A program made the translations under genes and the position numbers. The notes under the pieces were generated by a model. The model was given only the letters and a program-made list of their open reading frames with translations, was not told the origin of the DNA and made no database searches. From an uncultured Collinsella sp. (GTDB taxonomy: Bacteria > Actinomycetota > Coriobacteriia > Coriobacteriales > Coriobacteriaceae), in the NCBI GenBank assembly GCA_900547025.1, contig UREZ01000027.1, positions 1 to 20,663 on the forward strand: a stretch of 20,663 nucleotides of DNA. The letters are read 5' to 3'. Positions 15,392 through 20,663 of the stretch are shown one piece after another; position 1 is the stretch's first letter; the number at the start of each line of letters is the position of its first letter.

Positions 15392-15478
15392 CCCTGTTGA
15401 CCGCGGGTGTTCTTTTTGCTAACACACCATGAGGACACGTGTGCGTGCCCCAACATCCCAAAACCACAGTCTGTTCGC

Positions 15479-15508
15479 TTTACAATATGCAAACATGCGT
15501 TCGATAAT
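15479..15508 (+). promoter_or_regulatory. Sigma-70-type promoter giving a probable leaderless transcript
   Basis: TTTACA (15479-15484), an 18-nt spacer and GATAAT (15503-15508) form the best promoter match in the window. The expected start of transcription, 7-8 nt after the -10, falls at 15515-15516, which is the A of the ATG of the next gene. Confidence 0.65.
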
Positions 15509-15515
15509 AGGAGGC

Positions 15516-15854
15516 ATGGAATATCGACAGACAGATGGCAAAACTCGGCGCGTGCACAAGCAGTATGTGGACGTCGTGGCTCGCATCCTCGCGGGCGGAC
15601 AGGTCGTGCCGGTCACCGTCTGCTGGGTCGACGGTCGTTGCTTTACGATTGACGAAATTATCTCGACCACCGGGTTTGGCCTGATGGTCCACGGCATCCG
15701 TACGGCAACCTATAAGGTGCGTTTTGGCGGGCACGCGACCGAGTTGTATCTGGAGGACCAGACGCGCGAGCGGGCGGACGGCTCGCAGGCACACGTGATG
15801 CGTTGGTGGGTCTGGGCCTTTGATCGCACGCTCGAGGGCGAGCGCCGTAGGTAA
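15516..15854 (+). CDS. Small uncharacterised beta-rich protein
   Basis: Function not recognised. 112 residues, basic at both ends, with no signal peptide or membrane helix. The central part (YVDVVARILAGGQVVPVTVC, then WVDGRCFTIDEII) alternates in the manner of beta strands. The pattern of a 'W.DGR.F.ID.I' segment followed by a T-Y-K-V-R-F-G-G strand pair and a terminal RWWVWAF recalls small uncharacterised Firmicute/actinobacterial proteins with an SH3-like look. This is memory of a pattern and not a firm family call. ATG 15516 is preferred over in-frame ATGs at 15429 and 15495, because the promoter ends just before it. GGAGG (15511-15515 region) is only 1 nt from this ATG, too close for ordinary use. 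Confidence 0.7.
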   Translation: MEYRQTDGKTRRVHKQYVDVVARILAGGQVVPVTVCWVDGRCFTIDEIISTTGFGLMVHGIRTATYKVRFGGHATELYLEDQTRERADGSQAHVMRWWVWAFDRTLEGERRR

Positions 15855-15872
15855 GGACGTACGGCATTCGGG

Positions 15873-15894
15873 TACAATGACAGGAATCTTGTCA
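15873..15894 (+). promoter_or_regulatory. Possible -10 and overlapping dyad before the BI-1 gene
   Basis: TACAAT (15873-15878) resembles a -10 element, and the dyad TGACA-ggaatct-TGTCA (15878-15894) overlaps its downstream edge where transcription would begin. No convincing -35 is seen, so this is only a candidate promoter with an operator. Confidence 0.3.
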
Positions 15895-15933
15895 GCTACT
15901 GCGCTGTCGCGGCGCTTTTGAAAGGACGAAATT

Positions 15934-16629
15934 ATGAACGATATTCAGGGCTATCAGAACGGCCCCATCGAAACCGGCGCAAGCCGTGCCAAGGAGATGT
16001 CGCCGCGTGCGTATAATCTTGCCATGTCTGCCCTCATCTTCTTGGGCTTTTGTGCCATGGGCGTCGGTGCTTACTTTACGAGCACCATGTCGTTTGCGCG
16101 CATGATGATGAGCGGGGCTGCCCTACCGCTGGTTTTTGGCTCGTTTATTTTGACCATCGTCGGCATGGTCATGATGTCGGCCGCCGCCAGCAAGCAGTCC
16201 GTGGGCCTGTCCCTTGTGGGCTACGTAATCTTTGCGAGCACCTTTGGCCTGACCGCGTCGTTTGGCCTTGCCAACTACGACCTGCCCACCATCAACACTG
16301 CCTTTATCGCCACGGCCGCCATCACCTTTGTCTTTGGCGCCTTGGGCGTGACGTTCCCCAAGTTTTTCCAGCGCGTATATGGCATCGGTTTTGGCATTCT
16401 GCTCGCTACTATTCTGGTTGAGATCGTGCTGATGTTCATGGGCGTCTCACAGACCATCACCGATCTGATCGTGATCGTGGTGTTCGCCGGCTTTATTGGC
16501 TACGACACCTATGTTGCCACGACGGTGCCGCCTACGCTGCCCAACGCCGTGCTCATGGCGTCCAATCTGTTCGTGGATATTATCAACGTGTTCCTGCGCA
16601 TTCTGAACATCCTCGGCCGTCGCGACTAG
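15934..16629 (+). CDS. Bax inhibitor-1/YccA family membrane protein
   Basis: Seven-helix membrane protein of the BI-1 (UPF0005, TMBIM) family. Bacterial members include the FtsH modulator YccA and the pH-gated calcium leak protein BsYetJ; which role applies here is unknown. There are 231 residues: a polar 25-residue N-terminus, then helices at about 27-48, 60-82, 87-110, 117-138, 148-168, 173-192 and a final amphipathic one. The family's acidic-pair region is recognisable in IGYDTYVATT, with NLFVDIINVFLRILNILGRR as the characteristic C-terminus. AAAGGAC precedes the ATG. It stands as a single gene with its own terminator. Confidence 0.88.
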   Translation: MNDIQGYQNGPIETGASRAKEMSPRAYNLAMSALIFLGFCAMGVGAYFTSTMSFARMMMSGAALPLVFGSFILTIVGMVMMSAAASKQSVGLSLVGYVIFASTFGLTASFGLANYDLPTINTAFIATAAITFVFGALGVTFPKFFQRVYGIGFGILLATILVEIVLMFMGVSQTITDLIVIVVFAGFIGYDTYVATTVPPTLPNAVLMASNLFVDIINVFLRILNILGRRD

Positions 16630-16672
16630 TGGCGAATTGCGGCGGTGCTTGCCGTACGTGCAAATCGATGCG

Positions 16673-16701
16673 AAAGGCGGTCCTTCGGGGCCGTCTTTTT
16701 T
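16673..16701 (+). terminator. Intrinsic terminator after the BI-1 gene
   Basis: AAAGGCGGTCC, a TTCG tetraloop and GGGCCGTCTTT form 11 pairs (two G-U), and the A/T end of the stem merges into a TTTTTT run. Confidence 0.93.
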
Positions 16702-16767
16702 GTACGCGGCGGGGTATCATGGATGGGAAAAGCCGATAGCGGCAGAGACCGAGAAAGGTGACCACTT

Positions 16768-17889
16768 ATGGCAGACGTCGACAACAGGAACCGTAACCGC
16801 AGGTCCAACCGAGCGGGTCAGCCCAATCCCAAGCGCGAGGCCCGTGCCAAGGCCGCCGAGCGTCACGTGGCAACTGTGCCCGAAGCGTGCGCCAAGGATA
16901 TCGAGCGTTCGCTTGCCGGCGTGTGCGAGTTCGATGGTATGCCTGCCGGTTTTGTCGCGGCGATGAAGGCCAAGGTTCAGAGTGCTGTGGCCGCCGAAGA
17001 ACAGGTTGCCGAGGACGTCGAGGGCGCGGAGGCTGCCGAGACCGAGACGGCGCCCGAGACCGAGGCAGCGCCTGAGCCTGCCGAGGAAATCGCCGAAGCT
17101 GAGTCCGCGCCTGCTGAGGAGCCCGCTCCGGTTCTGCCTGAGGTCACCGTGCTCGATGCCTCCGCCACGCAGGCCATCCTGGACAACGGTCGTGGCTATG
17201 CGCAGTTCTGCGACATGGCCGTGCTCGCCTTTGCCTCGTTCACCAACCCGGGCGGTGGCTACATCCAGGGCTATCTGGGCCAGGAGGCCACGCTGTGCGC
17301 CGATTCGTATCTGTACAACGTTCTCGATAAGCAGCGCAAATGGTACGGCGAGAACCGTCGCCGCAACATCAACTGCGAGCTTTACCGCAACCGTGCGCTG
17401 GTGGTGCCTGCGGTGCGCTTCGACCGCAACCACGTGCATGCATACGCCGACGTGATCGTGGCCGCCGCGCCCAACGTTAAGCGCGCCCGCCAGGAGTATC
17501 GCGTGAGCGACGATGCTCTGCTGGACGCCCTGCGCGACCGCATTCGCTTTGTGCTTGCCATCTGCGACGAGCTGGGTCGCGAGAAGCTCGTACTGGGCGC
17601 TTGGGGCTGCGACAACAACGGCTTTGACGCCGAGGCCGTGGCCGAGCTCTTCCGCAAGGAGCTCGCGTCGGGCGACTTTAAGGTCAAGCAAGTCTTCTTT
17701 GCCGTGCCTTCTACGCGCTGGGATGAGGATTTTGCCAAGTTCGAGCACGTGCTGGCAAACTTCCCCGAGCGCAACGAGGAGTCCTATGCCCAGGTTGCCG
17801 CTCGCGCTGCGGCAGCTCGCGCCGCCGAGCAGACCCAGGCTGCTACCGAGGATGATGAGGACGAGGACGATTGGCGCAAGTACCTGTAA
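16768..17889 (+). CDS. PARG-like macrodomain protein (TIGR02452/DUF2263 type) with altered catalytic motif
   Basis: Resembles microbial-type poly(ADP-ribose) glycohydrolases. 373 residues. A basic start (1-30) precedes the N-terminal helices of the domain (31-75). Residues about 75-122 form an Ala/Glu/Pro low-complexity insert inside that part. The macrodomain runs from about 125 to 335, with VTVLDASATQAILDNG, LAFASFTNPGGGYIQGYLGQ, LYRNRALVVPAVRFDR, VIVAAAPNV and LVLGAWGCDNNGFDAEAVA. A Gln/Ala then acidic tail closes it (DDEDEDDWRKYL). The family signature GGG...QEE reads GGG...QEA here (Q172, E173, A174), so the Glu that is catalytic in known PARGs is missing. The second loop, usually of G-C-G-x-F-G-N type, reads GCDNNGFD. 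ADP-ribose binding without hydrolysis, or a changed substrate, is possible. It has its own terminator. Confidence 0.85.
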   Translation: MADVDNRNRNRRSNRAGQPNPKREARAKAAERHVATVPEACAKDIERSLAGVCEFDGMPAGFVAAMKAKVQSAVAAEEQVAEDVEGAEAAETETAPETEAAPEPAEEIAEAESAPAEEPAPVLPEVTVLDASATQAILDNGRGYAQFCDMAVLAFASFTNPGGGYIQGYLGQEATLCADSYLYNVLDKQRKWYGENRRRNINCELYRNRALVVPAVRFDRNHVHAYADVIVAAAPNVKRARQEYRVSDDALLDALRDRIRFVLAICDELGREKLVLGAWGCDNNGFDAEAVAELFRKELASGDFKVKQVFFAVPSTRWDEDFAKFEHVLANFPERNEESYAQVAARAAAARAAEQTQAATEDDEDEDDWRKYL

Positions 17890-17914
17890 TTGGTACGTGC
17901 TGACAGATGGGTCG

Positions 17915-17948
17915 AGCCGGCGGGAGAGGCTGCTTCCGTCGGCTTTTT
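17915..17948 (+). terminator. Intrinsic terminator after the PARG-like gene
   Basis: AGCCGGCGG (17915-17923) pairs with CCGTCGGCT (17936-17944) with one G-U, across a 12-nt loop, and is followed by TTTTT. It lies just before the ribosome site of the next gene, so some readthrough is possible. Confidence 0.85.
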
Positions 17949-17967
17949 ACTGAGCGAGGGGCTTACG

Positions 17968-18627
17968 ATGAAAAACGTTCTATGCTTTGGCGACAGCAAC
18001 ACCTATGGTTACGATCCGGCGGGCATGCGCGACGGCACCGCGGTGCGCTATGCGCAGGATGTGCGCTGGTGCGGCGTGGCCCAACGTGACTTAGGCGAGG
18101 GCTGGCATGTAATTGAAGAAGGCCTCAACGGCCGCACGACGGTACGCGACGACATGTGCCATCTGGACACCAATCTTAACGGCATCCGCGCACTTCCGAT
18201 GCTGCTCGAGGCCCATAAGCCGCTGGACGCCATTGTGATCATGCTGGGCACCAACGACTGTAAGACGGTCTTTAACGTGACAGCTTCCGATATCGCCCGT
18301 GGCGCCATGGCGCTGATTCGCGCCGTCCGCGCGTTTCCGTGGACCGACGCTGCGCCTTGTCCGCGCATTCTGCTGATGGCGCCTATCAAGATCAAGCCGC
18401 AAATCGCCGATGTATATATGACCGATTTTGACGAGCGTTCCGTCGAGGCCTCGGAGCATTTTGGCGAGTACTACGCACATGTGGCTGAGCAGTTTTGCTG
18501 CGACTTTTTGAATGCCGCCGACTTTGCCGAGCCGGGCGATATCGACTATCTGCATATGATGCCCGAAAGCCACGAGAGCTTGGGACATGCCGTGGCGGCC
18601 AAGCTCCAAGAGATGCTCGGTGAGTAG
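17968..18627 (+). CDS. SGNH/GDSL hydrolase, arylesterase-like
   Basis: Serine esterase of the SGNH fold, close in pattern to the Mycobacterium smegmatis arylesterase/acyltransferase (MsAcT). The physiological ester is unknown. The start at 17968 follows GAGGGG by 7 nt; the open frame reaches back to 17890 but only through the preceding terminator. There are 219 residues: block I VLCFGDSNTYGYDP with the nucleophile Ser10; RWCGVAQRDLG; VIEEGLNGRTT with the oxyanion Gly/Asn-region; PLDAIVIMLGTNDCK with the block III Asn; and the C-terminal DYLH with catalytic Asp and His, followed by GHAVAAKL. No signal peptide is seen, so it is cytoplasmic. It is convergent with thiD across a perfect hairpin. 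Confidence 0.92.
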   Translation: MKNVLCFGDSNTYGYDPAGMRDGTAVRYAQDVRWCGVAQRDLGEGWHVIEEGLNGRTTVRDDMCHLDTNLNGIRALPMLLEAHKPLDAIVIMLGTNDCKTVFNVTASDIARGAMALIRAVRAFPWTDAAPCPRILLMAPIKIKPQIADVYMTDFDERSVEASEHFGEYYAHVAEQFCCDFLNAADFAEPGDIDYLHMMPESHESLGHAVAAKLQEMLGE

Positions 18628-18633
18628 CACGGC

Positions 18634-18678
18634 CCCAAACCACCGCAAAGGTGCCTGTCCCCTTTGCGGTGGTTTGGG
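18634..18678. repeat. Perfect 18-bp hairpin between convergent genes, REP-like
   Basis: CCCAAACCACCGCAAAGG (18634-18651) and its exact reverse complement (18661-18678) enclose the 9-nt loop TGCCTGTCC. It begins 7 nt after the esterase stop and ends 9 nt before the thiD stop, where a bidirectional terminator would sit, but neither side has a T-run. GGTGCCTGTC at 18650-18659 spans the stem edge and loop and recurs inverted at 19658-19667 on the far side of thiD. Confidence 0.8.
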
Positions 18679-18687
18679 CTGCGAATC

Positions 18688-19518
18688 TTAATACTGCCAC
18701 ATGTGATTGACGGGGCCGGAACCTTTGCCCATGTCAAAGCCGGCGGCGAGGGCGCCCGTTAGGTAGGCCTTGCCCGCGTTGACGGCGTCGGCAAGATCCA
18801 TGCCCTGCGCCAGCGCGCAGGCGATGGCGGACGAGAGCGTGCAGCCGGTGCCGTGTGTGTTGTCGGTCTCGATGCGCTTGTGGCGGAACCACGTGGTGAG
18901 TGGATCTCCCAGATGGTTGCCCTCGTCATCGAGTGGCGCGGGTTCGGCCAGTACATCGTTGGCCTCGTTGACAAGATGCCCACCCTTAACGAGGGATGCG
19001 CAACCAAAGCGGCGGGTGAGGAGCATGGCAGCATTTTGCTGCGTGCGCTCGGAGTCGACCTCGTAGTCGAGCAGGGCCATGGCCTCGGGAATATTGGGCG
19101 TGATAACCGTCGCTAGCGGGAACAGGCGGCGGGTGAGCGCCTCGGCGGCATCTTCGGCAATCAGCCGTGCGCCCGAGGTGGCTACCATGACGGGGTCGAC
19201 TACCACGTTTGTCGCGTTCCAAGCGCTCAGGCGGTCGGCGATAACCTCGATAATCTCGGCAGAGGAAACCATGCCAATCTTGACGGCGTTGGGGCGGATA
19301 TCGTCAAAAACGGCATCGATCTGTGCCGCGACAATATCCGGGGAGATGTTCTGCACGGCGGTGACGCCCAGGGTGTTCTGTGCGGTGATAGCGGTGATGG
19401 CCGTCTCGGCATACAGGCGGTGCGCCGTGATGGTCTTGATGTCGGCCTGAATGCCGGCGCCACCGCTGGAATCGGATCCTGCGATGGATAGAACGGCAGG
19501 TACCTTACTGCGATCCAT
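18688..19518 (-). CDS. thiD: Hydroxymethylpyrimidine/phosphomethylpyrimidine kinase ThiD
   Basis: Ribokinase-fold kinase that phosphorylates HMP to HMP-P and then HMP-PP, the pyrimidine precursor of thiamine made by ThiC. 276 residues. Seen: VLSIAGSDSSGGAGIQADIK at the N-terminus (substrate and Mg sites), TAITAQNTLGV, VKIGMVSS, VVDPVMVATSG, VITPNIPEAMALL, SLVKGGH and the anion-hole/catalytic motif DNTHGTGCTLSSAIA with the conserved Cys. A GGGAG ribosome site precedes the start by 6 nt on the minus strand. It lies downstream of thiC on the same strand, separated by 182 nt that hold a hairpin and a TATAAT, so it may have its own promoter. Confidence 0.96.
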   Translation of the reverse strand: MDRSKVPAVLSIAGSDSSGGAGIQADIKTITAHRLYAETAITAITAQNTLGVTAVQNISPDIVAAQIDAVFDDIRPNAVKIGMVSSAEIIEVIADRLSAWNATNVVVDPVMVATSGARLIAEDAAEALTRRLFPLATVITPNIPEAMALLDYEVDSERTQQNAAMLLTRRFGCASLVKGGHLVNEANDVLAEPAPLDDEGNHLGDPLTTWFRHKRIETDNTHGTGCTLSSAIACALAQGMDLADAVNAGKAYLTGALAAGFDMGKGSGPVNHMWQY

Positions 19519-19564
19519 GTTCGCTCCCTTGTTCGGTCGGAATCAAATGGGTCTATAAGCCAGC

Positions 19565-19570
19565 ATTATA
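19565..19570 (-). promoter_or_regulatory. Possible -10 element for thiD
   Basis: A perfect TATAAT on the minus strand, 46 nt before the thiD start. The sequence 17 nt upstream (CATAGA) is a poor -35 and overlaps the hairpin at 19576-19605, so use would need an activator or an unusual sigma factor. Confidence 0.35.
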
Positions 19571-19575
19571 AAGAT

Positions 19576-19605
19576 GCCCGGGCCGACTCTATGTCGAACC
19601 CGGGC
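19576..19605 (-). terminator. Hairpin after thiC, possible terminator
   Basis: On the minus strand GCCCGGG...CCCGGGC (7 bp) encloses a second 4-bp stem CGAC/GTCG with a 5-nt loop. The sequence after it is ATCTTTATAATG, only mildly T-rich. It stands 95 nt past the thiC stop and could end or attenuate thiC mRNA before thiD. Confidence 0.5.
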
Positions 19606-19657
19606 GGGCGATGCAATCTTTACGCAAATGCAAGCAAATGTTCACACGTCAACAATT

Positions 19658-19667
19658 GACAGGCACC
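19658..19667 (-). repeat. Second copy of the GGTGCCTGTC repeat
   Basis: GACAGGCACC on the plus strand is the exact reverse complement of 18650-18659. It directly follows the small dyad GTCAA-CAA-TTGAC (overlapping at GAC). The pair flanks thiD. The motif resembles dispersed palindromic repeats I recall from several bacterial genomes; this was not verified. Confidence 0.45.
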
Positions 19668-19700
19668 GGCTCGCAGCCAGAAGCGGCCTCGGCGACAGGG

Positions 19701-20663
19701 CTAGTCCTCCATGCCGAGGTCGATCGTGGTGCCCTCGAAGATTTTGTTGACGGTGCGGACGGCACACATCTTGCCACACATGGTGCAGGTGCCCTCGGTG
19801 GCGGCGGGGGACTCCTCATAGCGCTTCTTGCCGGTAACCGGGTCGAGCGCGCATTCCCACATGGCGTCCCAGTCGAGCTTGCGGCGTGCCTGGCCCATCT
19901 TGTCGTCCATGTCGCGGGCGTGCGGCACCTTCTTGGCGATATCGGCGGCGTGCGCGGCAATCTTAGTGGCCATGAGGCCGTCGAGCACATCCTGGGCGTT
20001 AGGCAGGCATAGGTGCTCGGCTGGCGTCACGTAGCACAGGAAGTCGGCACCGGAGCTCGCTGAGATGGCGCCGCCGATGGCTGCGGTGATGTGGTCGTAA
20101 CCCACGCCGATATCGGTCACCAGCGGCCCCAGCACATAGAACGGGGCGTTGTGGCACACGGCCTTCTCCAGCTCGATGTTCATGCGTACGGTGTCGAACG
20201 GCACGTGGCCCGGGCCCTCGATCATCACCTGCACGTCCTTGGCCCAGGCGCGCTCGGTCAGCTCGCCCAGAGTCATGAGCTCGGAAAGCTGCGCGGCGTC
20301 GTTCGCGTCGGCCAGGGAGCCGGGGCGCAGGCCATCGCCCAGAGAGAACGCCACGTCGTACTTGGCGAAGATGTCGCACAGCTCGTCGAAGTGCGTGTAC
20401 AGGAAGCTCTCCTGGTGGTGGCGCAGGCACCAGTCGGCCATGATGGAGCCACCGCGGGAGACGATGCCGGTCACGCGGTTGGCGGTCAGCGGCACGTAAC
20501 GCAGCAGCACGCCGGCGTGGATGGTCATGTAATCCACACCTTGCTCGCACTGTTCGATTACGGTGTCGCGGAACAGTTCCCAGCTCAACTTGGAGGCATC
20601 ATCCTCGACCTTTTCGAGGGCCTGGTACATCGGCACGGTGCCGATCGGCACGGGGGAGTTGCG
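19701..20663 (-). CDS. thiC: Phosphomethylpyrimidine synthase ThiC, 5' part outside window
   Basis: Radical-SAM [4Fe-4S] enzyme that rearranges aminoimidazole ribotide into HMP-P, the substrate of ThiD encoded next to it. 320 residues of the C-terminal two thirds are visible, starting inside the family motif NSPVPIGTVPMYQAL. The GTG at 20651 is within that motif and is not the start. Seen: DYMTIHAGVLLRYVPLT, SRGGSIMADWCL, SLGDGLRPGSLADANDAAQL, MIEGPGHVPFD, FYVLGPLVTDIGVGYDHITA and GADFLCYVTPAEHL. The cluster-binding C-terminus reads CTMCGKMC, a CX2CX3C spacing rather than the CX2CX4C of proteobacterial ThiC; I believe other anaerobe and archaeal ThiC proteins share this. Any TPP riboswitch would lie upstream, outside the window. 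Confidence 0.96.
   Translation of the reverse strand, partial: RNSPVPIGTVPMYQALEKVEDDASKLSWELFRDTVIEQCEQGVDYMTIHAGVLLRYVPLTANRVTGIVSRGGSIMADWCLRHHQESFLYTHFDELCDIFAKYDVAFSLGDGLRPGSLADANDAAQLSELMTLGELTERAWAKDVQVMIEGPGHVPFDTVRMNIELEKAVCHNAPFYVLGPLVTDIGVGYDHITAAIGGAISASSGADFLCYVTPAEHLCLPNAQDVLDGLMATKIAAHAADIAKKVPHARDMDDKMGQARRKLDWDAMWECALDPVTGKKRYEESPAATEGTCTMCGKMCAVRTVNKIFEGTTIDLGMED

Noticed and set aside
19519..19700. TPP riboswitch between thiC and thiD
   Set aside because: I looked for the conserved CUGAGA and ACCUGA-type THI-box segments and saw none; the gap holds only a hairpin, a TATAAT and the short repeat.
19750..19780. Short cysteine spacing (CX2CX3C) at the ThiC C-terminus as a defect
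   Set aside because: I believe the same spacing occurs in archaeal and anaerobe ThiC proteins, so it is more likely a subtype than damage.

Overview
The window reads as a chromosomal segment of a high-GC Gram-positive bacterium. It is most likely an actinobacterium of the Coriobacteriia, Collinsella-like. That is an inference from GC-rich coding sequence, the division-gene order murC-murB-ftsQ-ftsZ followed by pgeF ... yggS-sepF-yggT-divIVA, the absence of ftsA between ftsQ and ftsZ, and overall protein character. No search was run. No tRNA, rRNA, CRISPR array, transposase or phage gene was seen.

Layout. (1) Positions 1-4471, plus strand: the 3' end of a division and cell-wall (dcw) cluster, with murC (5' truncated), murB, ftsQ and ftsZ, closed by a strong terminator. 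(2) 4504-9932, plus strand: pgeF (peptidoglycan editing) is coupled by an ATGA overlap to a full high-affinity phosphate operon, pstS-pstC-pstA-pstB-phoU. An 11-bp-period direct repeat resembling a Pho box lies upstream, and a hairpin terminator follows. (3) 9983-12598, plus strand: the cluster resumes with yggS, sepF, yggT and divIVA and a terminator. The yggT gene appears to start at an ATC codon. (4) 12624-15265, minus strand: an FMN nitroreductase, a 109-nt long inverted repeat, a DUF47 (PhoU-like) protein and a PiT phosphate permease. The window therefore carries two phosphate uptake systems, each with its own PhoU-like partner. (5) 15479-18678, plus strand: a small unknown protein with a probable leaderless promoter, a Bax-inhibitor-1/YccA membrane protein, a PARG-like macrodomain protein (TIGR02452/DUF2263 type) whose QEE catalytic signature reads QEA, and an SGNH esterase resembling the mycobacterial arylesterase/acyltransferase. 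(6) 18688-20663, minus strand: thiD and the 3' part of thiC, for the pyrimidine half of thiamine synthesis.

How the genes work together. Regions 1 and 3 build the septum: Mur enzymes make the wall precursor, FtsZ forms the ring, SepF is the likely FtsZ membrane anchor in the absence of FtsA, FtsQ belongs to the divisome, and DivIVA marks curved membrane or poles. Known actinobacterial clusters run ftsZ-pgeF-yggS-sepF-yggT-divIVA. Here pstSCAB-phoU sits exactly between pgeF and yggS, which ties a wall-editing enzyme to phosphate-controlled transcription.

The points most worth a second look are the pst insertion with its Pho-box-like repeat, the ATC start of yggT, the QEA substitution in the PARG-like protein, the long inverted repeat at 13411-13519, and the leaderless promoter at 15479-15516. 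I did not find a wholly new multi-gene system. Most of the window is core genome with unusual local arrangements. No gene-free stretch exceeds 300 bases; the larger gaps are described as features.
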